The notes under the pieces are model-generated. The model searched no databases, was not told where the DNA came from, and worked only from the letters and a program-made list of their open reading frames with translations. From NCBI GenBank assembly GCA_024734495.1, contig JALMQS010000136.1:5966215-6030214 (forward strand): a stretch of 64,000 nt of DNA, in the 5' to 3' direction. The position numbers and the translations under genes were made by a program. Of the stretch, positions 40,985-52,205 are shown in pieces; position 1 is the stretch's first letter; each line of letters begins with the position of its first letter. Origin of the DNA: Forficula auricularia. Its lineage: Eukaryota; Arthropoda; Insecta; Dermaptera; Forficulidae.

Positions 40985-42290
40985 TGGAGGAATTCAATAT
41001 GGTATTGGAATAATTATCGGAAAAGAGGTTTTTTTTCTTTAATTAGTTTTTTCCTCTTATTAAAAACAAGGACTAAAAGATGATCAAGGACACTCGATGG
41101 TGGAGAAGTAATCTCCGGAATCGAAGCTCAAAAGCAATGTATGCATAAATTAATGTAAAATAATTGGTTTTGGCCCATAGTGTGTACATTAGATTGGATG
41201 GATGGGTGAAAAGGGGAAGAACAATATGGTATTGGAATAATTATCGGAAAAGAGGTTTTTTTTTTTCTTTAAGAGGGGGCCCATAGTGTGGATGAATGGT
41301 TATAGACGAATGATGGAATTGCAATAATTATCGTAAAAGAGGTTATTTTATTTAATTAGTTTTTTCCTCTTATTAAAAACAAGGACTAAAAAGATGATCA
41401 AGGACAGTCGATGGTGGAGAAGTGATCTCCGGAGTCGAAGCTCAAATACAATGTATACATTAATTCATGTAAAATAATTGGTTTAATAAAATTAAAAAAA
41501 AGGCCCATAGAGTAGAATTGAGAGGGAGAAAGGGGATGAAATGATGGATTATCGGAAAAGAGGTTTTTTTATTTAATTAGTTTTTTCCTCTTATTAAAAA
41601 CAAGGACTCAGGAAGATCAAGGACAGTCTATGGTGGGGAAATAATCTCCGAAGTCGAAGCTCAAATACAATGTATACATTAATTCATGTAAAATAATTGG
41701 TTCAATAATTGGCACATAGTGTGGAATTTTATTGGAAAAGAGTTTTTTTATTTAATTAGTTTTTTCCTCTTATTAAAAACAAGGACTAAAAAGATGATCA
41801 AAGATCAAATACAATGTATACATTAATTCATGTAAATTAATTGGTTTAATAAATTGGTAATTAATTAGGCCAGAGAAAATATGGAATTGGAATAATTACC
41901 GGAAAAGAGTTTTTTTTATTTAATTTGTTTTTTCCTCTTATTAAAAACAAGGACTCAGGAAGATCAAGGACAGTCGATGGTCGGGAAATAATCTCTGGAG
42001 TCGAAGCTCAAATACAATGTTTACATTAATTCATGTAAAATAATTGGCCCATAGTGTGGACGACGGAAGAAGGTGGAATTAATATGGAATTGGAATAATT
42101 ATCGGAAAAGAGGTTTTTTTTTATTTAATTAGTTTTTTTCTCTTATTAAAAACAAGTACTAAAAAGATGATCTAGGACAGTCGATGGTGGGGAAGTAATC
42201 TCCGGAGTCGAAGCTCAAATACAATGTATACATTAATTTATGTAAAATAATTGGCCCATAGTGTAAACTTAAATTAATTAAACACCCATA
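40985..42290 (+). repeat. Hairpin-bearing tandem repeat array B
   Basis: Same family as array A. Seven unit anchors (TTATCGGAAAAGAGG or variants) near 41,008, 41,237, 41,328, 41,549, 41,730, 41,897 and 42,100, with periods of 90-230 bp. Several units are separated by ggcccatagtgtg. The nested hairpin is kept with compatible changes (TCGAT/ATCGA to TCGAT/GTCGA). Unit truncation is common. Confidence 0.8.
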
Positions 42291-42726
42291 GTGTATACTT
42301 TATCTATGGTGCAGAGGAGATATTAATAAATCACTCGTCCATTATCTAAACCTGGTCTGGCCAAACTTGTTTTAAGTTTGTATTTTACGAGCTTCAATGA
42401 TCATCTAACCTATGGATAGACATTAGACATACATACAGACCTGTGGCGAGTGGTGACTTTTCTTTTTTTTTAATTTTTTTTTTCAACCACGAGATAGATA
42501 CTGTCTAAAAAATAACCCGAAACCTTTCATTTTGAAAAAATTATTTTTGTAAAATTCATCGATAATCGATGGTATCATAGAATTTTGGGTTATTTTTAAC
42601 ATTAGATCTTCTTTTATTGATATTAAAGTAACAAAGTCTATCTTCACTTTGACTACTCCTGGTAATTGTTTTTACAGACGCCCTTATAGCTGAAGAAATT
42701 CAAATAAGAAATCTGGAAAAAATCTC

Positions 42727-43345
42727 ATGTTCTTTATACTCTTGCTAACATTAAAAAGTTGTATAAAATTTGGTGATGGGAGGAGCGAAAACGAAATTAA
42801 ATCAAGAATTGCCCAAGCAAAAATGGGGTTTAATTCAAAACAAAAAATACTATGCTCCTCCTCAATCAGCTTAGAAAACAGGAAGTTGCTATTGAAGACA
42901 TATGTATGAAGCATAGCCATGTACGGGTGTGAAACCTGGACAATTGGAAAAGCGGAGAGAAAGAGATTGGAGGCTTTCGAAATGTAGTGCTACAGAAGAA
43001 TGATGAATATCAAATGGATGGATAAAATTACAAATGAAGAAGTTCTTAGAAGAATCGGAGAAAAAAGAACCTTGTGGAGGAGTCTGAGGAAGAGAAGAGG
43101 TCAGATGATGGGGCCCACACTGAGACATGGGGGACTGCTTAGGGATATCTTGGAGGGGGAGGTGGGAAAGAAAAGGGGAAGGGGAAGACCCAGATTAGAA
43201 TATTTCAACCAAATAATTGGGGATATGGGATGCCAGACATTTAGAGAGGTCAAACAGCTGGCGGGGGACAGAGTCGAGTGGAGACGGATTGTTGCATCAA
43301 ACCAGTCTTAGGACTGTATACTCGATGATGATGATGATGATAAAA
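42727..43345 (+). pseudogene. RTE-like retrotransposon 3' fragment
   Basis: Encodes DGRSENEIKSRIAQAKMGF, SISLENRKLLLKTYV, YGCETWTI, NIKWMDKITNEEVLRRIGEKR, RHGGLLRDILEGEV and GDRVEWRRIVASNQS in one frame, ending in a GATGATGATGAT tail (about 43,325-43,342). Two in-frame stops (TGA at 42,907-42,909 and TAG near 42,987) replace tryptophans seen in the family and in the 36.8-kb copy. It contains the uninterrupted target site of F5. Confidence 0.88.
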
Positions 43346-44520
43346 TTTAAATTAAAGCAACGAGAAATAAAGGTACACGAGATTCAAACATGACACGATA
43401 TGAAAGTACTCGTATCTTTTTTAAATTTTAGTGATCCACAGTATCTATCTATAGAACGCAGCCACTGATACAGACAGATAGTGTATCGGCGCTAATGTGA
43501 TCCAGTTTTTCGTAGAAGAGAACCATAAAAAAAGGCGAATAAATTTCGATTAAAGAAAAGTTACGGGGATCAGAAATGTTTCCAGCCGTTTAAAATTCGT
43601 ATCTTGAAAATGTTTTGTTTTTCTTGCCTTTATTACTTTGGATCTATAAAACTTTTACTTGAAACGAAACATAAATATACATTTTTCAACCAAAATATAT
43701 AATATCGAGTAAATGATGTGAATATATATTTTAAAATTTTATTTTGATAAGAATGTCTTGGCAAAAAGGGAAGACTCTTCTTTCCGGCTCTTTATTTGAA
43801 TGAACTTTCTCCCCTTTTTTCCACAAATATTGACTAAGCTGCTCTGTTCTTTTTGTTCTTTCACTTTTCTTATGAAATCTTTCATTAAAATTCAACGCCA
43901 TACAGCAACAAAGACAATTTCTAGAATGAATGAATAAATGTTCGAACTCTGATCAGATCATACCAGTATATGCAAGATAATAAATATGCTTCATCTTTTA
44001 ACGCCAAGTTGCTTCGCGCACTCTTTCTTCCTGCTTATTCTTTCATCCGTGACTCCCAAGATTGACTTTATTGATTAAGAGTTCAAATTCAGTTTTTTTT
44101 TTTATTTAGATAGGTTCTATTTAATTTATTAATCATTACACCACCCGATACAGTTTCACATCTTGATTTTGTTCTCGGGTCAGATTGGTGAAAATAAGTT
44201 TTAAGAAGAAGATAAAAAGATCTGCGGAAGTAGTAAGATATTCTTCTAATCGTGCAGAAAATGTTTTTTTTTAAGTATTTTAAAGGGGCTAAAACTATTT
44301 AAATAAAAATGGGTGCGTGTACTTATGTACGCGCGTGAGAAGTTATACTTCTTTGGCATCATTAAAAATAAGTTTTTATTTGCATACAAATCATTAATTA
44401 AAATAAAATAATAAAAGAATTGGAAAAGGATAGTCAACACAGTCAATAAAGTTCAGTTTAAATTTGAAAAATTAAATAAATAAATATTTATTTTCTTACA
44501 TTAAGTGTAACATAAATTCT
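43346..44520. other. No gene recognised
   Basis: AT-rich, no strong coding signal or repeat. Confidence 0.5.
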
Positions 44521-44524
44521 CTCA

Positions 44525-44659
44525 TTATTCGAATGTTTTTTTTTTTAAATAAGCTCCTGTTTTGTTTATTGGTTTTTTTACTGACAAGCCTTGCCGAATT
44601 TTTTCAGCTTTCTTTCGATTGTAATAGTTTTTACAGGATTTCGCCTTTGTTTTACCCAT
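44525..44659 (-). CDS. Small basic ORF, unrecognised (candidate exon)
   Basis: 44 codons: Lys-rich and very basic (MGKTKAKSCKNYYNRKKAEK at the start, KKKTFE at the end). Upstream on the same strand is a good 3' splice-like tract (ttctattccag, then 8 bases to the ATG). Downstream within 60 bp is an AATAAA. The layout could be a terminal exon of a small nucleolar- or ribosome-type protein, but I do not recognise it and an AT-rich ORF this short can occur by chance. Confidence 0.3.
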   Translation of the reverse strand: MGKTKAKSCKNYYNRKKAEKIRQGLSVKKPINKTGAYLKKKTFE

Positions 44660-44785
44660 CTTGAAAACTGGAATAGAAATTGAATAGTACCATTAATAGT
44701 CATCAAATCTAAAGTAAAAGAATCTTAGATTGATGAATAAGATTTATTGTATAGAATTAGATATTAGAAATTAATAATAAATATT

Positions 44786-44800
44786 AAAAATTAATAATTT

Positions 44801-44849
<49 letters not shown>

Positions 44850-45335
44850 ATAAAATTTAGAGAATAATAATATATGACATAATTTGTACTAAATATTATA
44901 AGATTTTTAATTTTAAATATTTATTATTGGTTATTGAATATTTTAAAAACAAATTTAATAATAAATTAGATAATTGAATTTCAATTTATTCATTTTTATT
45001 ATTTAAATATTTATTATTTTCTCAATGTAATATTCACTTTTTATTATTTTAGTTAAAGAATTTTTATTAAATTTGTTTATTTATTATAGAAATGTTTATA
45101 ATTTTCTAAATTTAATATTTAATAATTCATAATAAATTAAAAAAATTGTAAATTAATAATTTAAGAATACATATATATATATATATATAATTATTAAAGA
45201 TAAAATTGAGAGAATAATAAATATATGACATAATTTGTACTAAATATTAGAAGATTCTAAATTTTAAATATTTATTATTGATTATTTAATATTTTAATAG
45301 TAAATAAATAAATTTAATGATAAATTCAAAAAAAA
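44786..45335. repeat. AT-rich direct repeat
   Basis: Two copies about 365 bp apart share a (TA)n tract followed by agagaataataa..atatgacataatttgtactaaatatta. First copy about 44,786-44,970, second about 45,150-45,335. TA dinucleotides at 44,810-44,842 and 45,174-45,190. Confidence 0.75.
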
Positions 45336-45699
45336 GCGGCCAGCTTCATTCTGTTAATTTTGTGTCACGGTGATGCGCGCGCATCTTATAATTTCACTCT
45401 CACCATTTTTTCATAACGCGCCTAAAGAAGTATAACTTCAAAAATAAGGTAAAAAAACATCGTTAAATCCAACAAAATTTCCATTTATTGTGAAAAACGA
45501 ATAAGTAATATTGTTACTCATATTATTAATTATTTCCTTGAAGTTTCGAGGGCTACTAGTCACAAATCAAATAAATACAATAACATAGGTACTAAATTAT
45601 TATTATTCATTTTCTAAGGATGTTATTGTAGTTATCTGTAGATATTTGTATGATTGTTTCTTGCTTAAATGTTTTGTATTTGTATTTGCGAGTTTTTAA

Positions 45700-46735
45700 T
45701 TGACCGTATAGGATATGGTCAAGTATTACAATAAGAATGGATGAAAAAAGTGTTGTTTTTTTTGCTCATTTTTTTCGAAATATCTCAAAAATGGCTGAAA
45801 CTATTTTGAATAAAAAAATTGAACAAAACCATGGCGTTTTGATCTACAAAAATGTCCTAATAAATGAACATCGAAAAAATTATAATTTTACTTTACCATA
45901 CAGGGTATGGTCAAGTATTGTAATCGTGCATGAAAAAAAGTGGTTTTTTTCCATCTTTTTTTCAAAATATCTCAAAAACGACTTAAACTATTTTGATTAA
46001 AAAAATTGAGCGAAACCATGGCATTTCGCTCTACAAAAAAGCCCAAATAAGTGAACATCGAAAAAATTATATTTTTCTAGATAATAATTGTTTTGTCAAA
46101 ATGTCTGTTAGTCTGTCCGTCAGTTAGTTAGTCTGTGCGTTACCAAATTTTTGTGGACTAGCTAGCTCAAAAACAACCTTGAATATCAAAACCAAATTTC
46201 ACATATAGTTTTGTTCCATTGAGATTAAGAGCTGATTAGATTTTGGTGCATATCGACCCAAAATTGGTGGGTGGAGGGGGGATTATAAATTAAAAATATA
46301 GGCCATTCGAGCAAACTCAACCAAATTTTGTATACATAACCAATGAGAGACCATAAGTCTAAAAATGCAAAAACTAACTTCCCAAAATGGGGGGGGGGCG
46401 TAGGGTCAAAAAATGAAAATCTAGGCCCTTGTATCAAACTCAACCAAATTTTGTATACATATTCAGTGGCACCCAAAAAGTATAAAAATGCAAAAACTAA
46501 CCGCCCAAAGGGGTGGGGGGTGTAGGGTCAAAAAATGAAATTCTAGGCCCTTGTACCAAATTCAAACAAATTTTGTATACATAATCAGTGGGACCCTATA
46601 AGACTAAAAATACAAAAACTATCCCCCCTCCCCTACATGATTATAAATAATTTTATTAAATATTAAATATAAGTGAGGGGTCAGGTTGTATAGTAAGGTC
46701 AAGTGGATGGCCACATCAGAACACGTCAGCTTATT
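45700..46735 (+). repeat. Family T, copy 3
   Basis: Head at 45,702 and again at 45,893, then about two short units at the minisatellite position (near 46,105-46,138), three imperfect 3' units (gtatacataa/attcagtgg) and the ggccacatcagaacacgtcagc end. A related, more diverged segment continues to about 47,310. Confidence 0.7.
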
Positions 46736-47310
46736 TTATATTTTAATGATTTTATCAAAATGTCTCATAGTAGTTACCAAATATTTTGTAAGCTCTAGCT
46801 CAAAAACTAGTCTGAATATCTAAACGAAATTTCACATGGAGTTTCGGTGAATTGAGATTAAGAGCTGATTAGATTTTGGTTGAAATCGAACTAAAAATTA
46901 AGGGTGTGGGGTCTCTTAAAAATTTAAAATTATAAAATCTTCAAACAAAAAAAAACAAGAAAAATTCAATTTACTGTAAAATTATCCTATAATAAAAAAA
47001 GAAAATTATCATTTTTATCGGGGTTAAAAATTGAGGGAGTGGGGGGTTCAAAAATATCAATATAAATCCTAGACCCTTTGATCGATTTGTACGAAATTTC
47101 GCGTATGCACGCTATTGTCTGACCTAATGAAAATGACTCACTATGTGAAATTGATACTGACCAAAAAGATAGGGGGGGGGGGGGGGCTAAAAATATTTTC
47201 AAACAAAAATCGAAGAAAGGTGGTATTTCTATTAGAATAGTTTCATAATTAAAAGAAGATATTATTAATTATTGCTAATGGGCCCCATAATTAAGAGATG
47301 GCCACATCAG

Positions 47311-48005
47311 CTTATTTTTTTTTTTTACTATCATAAATAATAAATAAAATTATTATTTTGGGAAAAACTTAAATATCAAATTCTTTCAAAATAAAAAAAA
47401 TAATTTATAGCCACCTAAACTAAAATAATGAATTTATAATTATTTTTAATTATCGTGTTATTTTTCTAAATATTGACAAGTTTATAACAGATTAAAATCA
47501 AAATTGGGTCAATTCAGAGCGATAATAAAAAATACAACATGGTTATAGGTCATTTTTAAAGATAATAGATAGAATACTGATAGATTAACTAGATACCTAC
47601 AGAGCGAAAGAGCAACATTCCTTTGGAGACCAACTAGTGGTAAATTTCAAGCGAAGCAGTCACTCTCTTGCATAATTCTTAAAAAGTGAATGCAATAAAT
47701 AATGTTACTGTTTTTTATTTTATTTTTATTTCTATTTTCAATGTCACCGCCGGAGATGGCTTGTCTATTGATTTCAGTAGGGAATAAACAGCCAAGTATT
47801 TTTCTAGTACCTGTCAACGACCTAGCGGGGTTAAAATATTTACCACACGACGATTTGTAATTGGATCTTTCTTCAAGAATGACATGACATGGCCTAAAGG
47901 CCATTAAATTTTATAATACATATTTAAATACCATTAGGAAATAGAGGTTGTGCCTTGAACAAAAAAGATCATGATAATTTTAAACTTTGGTGAATATAGC
48001 AGGGT
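47311..48005. other. No gene recognised
   Basis: AT-rich. A minus-strand ORF at 47,647-47,904 has no recognisable content. Confidence 0.4.
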
Positions 48006-49249
48006 CGGAATACTTGTGAGATTTTTCGTAATGATATTTATTTACCAGGTGTGCAGTAAATTTTTTTTCTTTAATTGAGATTGGTGTAAAATCAATTTTT
48101 AATGTGTGTTGTGATGGTGGACACCCAGGGGTGAACCGCGACCTAATATCGTGTACAGCTACCTTAGTATCACAATGTTTCAAACTATATAGTAACTATA
48201 TAGTTTGGAACATTGTGGTACTAGGGTACTTCCACTTCCACTTTCATTTCCAAGTAGAAGACAATACATGAAGGGGTATTATCTAATGAATTCCAAAATA
48301 ATTCCACATCATTCCAAAGACGGTGTACACCTAATTCCAATCGCGATTCACTCATTGATGGACACCCTTCAGCACCTACGATGCCAATTCATAAACTAAA
48401 TTGGTTTGGCCGAAGGTAATTGTACACAAATCTCTTTAAATTTTAATAAATTTTATATTTATCAATTGCTGTGTTCACCACACGACTTTCACATTTTCAT
48501 TTATTTGAAATCATCGCGACACTACTAATTTACACCCCCTTAGGACCAGTAGGCCAGTAGGACTCCAGAACCAATGCCAGAGTATTAGGAGCGCCAAAAG
48601 CGCCCCACAACTCTGCAATGCGATCAAGGAAAAAAAATACAAAACTACAAACAAAAAAAAAACATAAACAAAAATTAACATCAAAATGCTAAAAAAATAA
48701 AAAAAATAATAATAAAACTCGCTTAAAATGGGCTGGCCACCGCAGAAAGGTCATTTGTCGAGGAAGGCCAGCCCAGCAATGCACATAAATCCAAACTCAC
48801 TATTTCAATTAATTAAGGCCGGGTCCCGTCTGGAAAGTCCGCCTCATAAAACTAGAAAAGTTAAAAAGGGAACCTAGCATCGCCCTGAGTGTCATTTTGT
48901 TTAATGTAGTTTTAGGGACACCCAGAGCGCGCAGGTCCCTGAAGGGCCGGGGACAAAAGCTTGCTGTACTTCTTCACGCCTATATCGAGCTTAAGTTTCG
49001 AATTTCGTAACTCTGAGACTTATGGTTGGGAAACGCAGGGGGTTACATACGTATGCACTGACCAATGGATTTTTGGCCTCTGGGGACCACAATATCCGGT
49101 TTTACGTCCCAAATCCGGTTTGCAACTATAAAGGGCATCGATTTCTTCCATCTAGAAGTTACAAAATGAAATTAACTTTTTTCTTCTCTGAGATTCAAGC
49201 TCTCAAAGATTCAGGACCCAGACAGGGCATCGTAATACTTCCAGTTTAT

Positions 49250-49354
49250 TGAAGGGGACAATAAAAGAGTGTGTCTTCTGCTGGAATTATCGTTATAAAT
49301 AAATAAAATTTATAATTTTAAAAATTCTGCTACTCTCGGCAAAAACTTTCAATT
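49250..49354 (-). mobile_element. F1 deletion derivative
   Basis: A 105-bp copy carrying only the outer parts of F1 (gccgagagtagcag... and ...agacacactcttttattgtcc), with the ribozyme-like centre missing. It is flanked by a perfect 14-bp repeat TACTTCCAGTTTAT (49,236-49,249 and 49,355-49,368) and nested in F11. Confidence 0.75.
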
Positions 49355-49567
49355 TACTTCCAGTTTATATTCTATGAATATAAATGTGAAAGTAAAATTT
49401 GTTTCTACCCACAAATTCCCTTCTGAGGGCACTCTTTTTTGTAAATTACACCTTCTTACTTTTGTCAAGGGGTAGTCCTGTGGTTTCTCATACTCTTATA
49501 TATTTTATAATTTGCTCAATATGTTACTTGCCTAGGGCCAAACTAATGCAGTTAAGAATTGTCATCG

Positions 49568-49628
49568 TAGGTGCTGAAGAAGGTTTTCGCTGTATAAAAC
49601 AGAAACATATCATATGTATGTCCACCAT
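49568..49628 (+). ncRNA. Hammerhead-like motif, F11
   Basis: GGTG (49,570-49,573) abuts CTGAAGA (49,574-49,580); helix II includes GTTTT/AAAAC; GAAA (49,602-49,605); helix III ACATA/TATGT; GTC (49,620-49,622) followed by CACC, which pairs with GGTG. The GGTG/CACC helix I is the same as in F2 although the rest differs. Helix II next to the core has an A opposite G. Confidence 0.5.
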
Positions 49629-49939
49629 CACAACACATATTAAAATTGATTTTACACCAATCATTTAAAGAAAATTTTTTTACTACACACTTGATAAATA
49701 AATATCACAAGTTTTAAAATCTTTTTGTAATCTTTTCACGGAAGCATCGACGGCCAGTTCACAGTGGAACCAATCAGCTTCTCAATAAATATTGTTATCT
49801 GAATATATAAATATATAAGTTTTTAAGGAATTTGGTGCTGATACTTGGTGAAACATTTTTTTAAATTAATAGATAAAAAATACTTGTTAGGTTTCACATT
49901 AAGATATAAAAATAAAACGAATTTATTTTTGGAGAGACT

Positions 49940-49990
49940 TTAATCTCGATATATATATTTCGGGTGGATAAGCCATCTTCAGGAGCAAGT
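49940..49990 (-). ncRNA. Hammerhead-like motif, F6 left arm
   Basis: Minus-strand CTGAAGA (49,976-49,982) and GAAA (49,958-49,961). Helix II GGCT/ACCC is weaker than in the right arm. Confidence 0.45.
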
Positions 49991-50002
49991 TAGTTACTTT
50001 CT

Positions 50003-50055
50003 GTTTCTCCTGAAGATGGGTTAGTCACCCGAAATATATATATCGAGATTAAAGT
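50003..50055 (+). ncRNA. Hammerhead-like motif, F6 right arm
   Basis: TCTC before CTGAAGA (50,010-50,016), extra T, helix II GGGT/ACCC, GAAA (50,031-50,034), AT-repeat helix III, ATC triplet, then GAGA pairing with TCTC as helix I. All elements of a type I hammerhead fold are present, apart from the extra base. Confidence 0.55.
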
Positions 50056-50198
50056 CTCTCCAAAAATAAATTCGTTTTATTTTTATATCTTAATATGAAA
50101 CCTACCAAGTATTTTTTATCCGATAATTTTCAATATATAAGCTTTAACCCGTGTCGGCAGGGCACATATCGGTGAATTTCTACGGAAATTCTTTAGAA

Positions 50199-50414
50199 CA
50201 GTGGTCCCCCGCGAGCCAAATACGACCCTTGAAACATATCCATCCGGCCCGCGTCTATTACAGAATTAATTCACATATATCCACTATATTAAATAATATT
50301 AATGCCATATAATGGCGTATTATTAATATAATTTCCGTATATGTTAAATAGGGCCCGTCCTTAGTTTTCAATGTTCACATGTGGCCCTATCTCTCAAAAG
50401 TTTAGGAACCCCTA
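50199..50414. mobile_element. hAT-type MITE 1
   Basis: Starts CAGTGGTCCCC and ends gtttaggaacccct. Flanked by CTTTAGAA (50,191-50,198) and CTTTAGAG (50,415-50,422), the 8-bp size typical of hAT. Non-coding; the right terminus is worn. Confidence 0.65.
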
Positions 50415-50422
50415 CTTTAGAG

Positions 50423-50876
50423 CAGCGTTTCTCAACCCCCGGTCCGCGAATAAATTTGACCGGTCCGCGGAGAATTCACACTGGACGGCGTTAAAAAAAT
50501 TTCTTATTCAAAATTTTTTTTTATTTTTGACAAGGATTTGTTATTTATTAATTATTATAAGTAATCAGAAATAAAAATAAAAAATTTTACTTTTAGTGAA
50601 TAGTATTAATTTAATTTTTTAGTAATCATAGGACTGATTTTTTGTTGTTTTCCTATATACAATGATTTTGTGATTTTTTTTTTATAATTTTCTATGATTT
50701 TCGTCCAAGACTTGTATATAATAATTACTTATCTTTAAAATTAAATATTATTGTAAATAAGTGATAATAAAAATTGTACAATTAACTTATGTAGTAGTTC
50801 ATTAATACCTAGTAATCCGGTAATTTTTTTTACAAATTTTACAGGTTCGGCGGCCAAAAAAGATTGAGAAACTCTG
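50423..50876. mobile_element. hAT-type MITE 2
   Basis: Starts CAGCGTTTCTCAACC and ends ttgagaaactctg. Flanked by identical CTTTAGAG (50,415-50,422 and 50,877-50,884). Non-coding. It used the target duplication made by MITE 1, or the reverse. Confidence 0.85.
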
Positions 50877-50884
50877 CTTTAGAG

Positions 50885-52205
50885 AATTTAGGTAGTTAAA
50901 CGATTTACGCTTTTGTGCAGCAGATTTAGGTATTTTTGTATGAGGTTCACAATTTTAATTTTACCAAATAACAATATTATTTTAGTAGATACTAGTGGCC
51001 CTAGAATATTATTTAGTAGTAGGTAATATTTTTAAAGTAGTCAATAGATAATCCAGAATTTCTTAAAGGTGATAAATATTTTATTTGTTTTAATTAGAAA
51101 TTGCGGATATCTGCTCTTATTAAACGAGCAAAAATTATTTATATATTTGTTTGTATATTTTTTTCTATTTTGAAAACTGCTCTAACGATTTTGATGAAAC
51201 AAACTCTATTAACAAGTTTTGAGGATGAAAAAGCGATCTGGCTAGGTCTGGACCTCATCAAAATTCATTTTAATTGACTTTTTCTTAATTAAATTAATTA
51301 TTGACAGATGAAAATGTTAATAAAAAAGTTTGTTTACATTTTTTTCAATTATCAATTATTTATTAATTGTTTTTTTAATTTTAAAACCCACGAATACTTT
51401 ATAAAAAATATTATCATATATTAAAAATTAGGAAATTTTAATAATTTTTCACTAAAGCAAAAAATTACCGAGCATCGCTTGGTGGCTCCAGGTACTATTT
51501 TATAAATTGTATTATATTAAACTGTTTAAGGTTTTTAAAAATGTTAAATTTAAATTTGTAGAAAAGTTTTCTTATTAGGACTTGAAATAAGAATAGAAAA
51601 AAAAATACTAAAGTTCCACCTGGGACTAAAAGTTCACTTTTTATGAATCACACCAAATACTTGACCCCTCAAGGGTTTAGATTTCAAATTTCAAGTCAAT
51701 CGGTCAAGCCGTTTGTTTAACTTGGAGGTCGGTGAACATAGAGATATAGAATCTACTTATTCAATGATACTTCTTAGTATGTTTTTTAAATTATGGACTG
51801 TAACCATTTTACTGATAAAGGCCTTAAAATAAGGCCGAAAAGTATTTGGATGGTTTGAGCATTTTTTTTTTAATTCGGCCTCAGCCCTGATATAAGACCT
51901 CATTAATCGACAGATTATAAATTACTTTATTTAGGCTGTGAAATTGGACCAAATTTCACATGTCCTTTTGACAAAGCTTCACTTTCTGTCACAGTTTAAA
52001 TATAATAATTTAAATATAATATAAACATAACACATTAAAAATTAAATACTACCTATAGTAATTTACCTTGACCGAGATTTTATTTATAATATTATATTTT
52101 TACTTAAATTGATTTGATTAGTATTTTAATATATGCACATAATTTAAGAATTTATATATACCTATATAAAATATTGACAAAATAATAATAATAATAATAC
52201 ATATA
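50885..52205. other. No gene recognised
   Basis: AT-rich sequence with no convincing ORF. Short repeat-like text (cgattttgatgaaacaaactc near 51,190) suggests old transposon debris. Confidence 0.4.

Larger units (their letters stand above)
48010..49711. mobile_element. Inverted-repeat element F11 (1.7 kb) with hammerhead-like motif
   Basis: Ends at 48,030-48,122 and 49,619-49,707 are inverted copies (tgatatttattta...; aaaatcaattttta; tgtgttgtgatggtgga). The interior is unusually mixed in base composition (48,530-49,200), with a GGGCTGGCC...GGCCAGCCC hairpin at about 48,729-48,773 and a short palindrome at 48,155-48,230. A hammerhead-like motif lies just inside the right arm; the left counterpart (about 48,358-48,395) has lost its core. 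No recognisable gene. Confidence 0.6.
49820..50131. mobile_element. Foldback element F6 with two hammerhead-like motifs
   Basis: A 312-bp element with near-perfect arms of about 95 bp (gaatttatttttggagagac ... complement) around a 20-bp loop at 49,986-50,005. Flanks AATATATAAG at 49,810-49,819 and 50,132-50,141 could be a target duplication. The left 60 bp (reverse strand) match the F5 tail. Confidence 0.7.
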
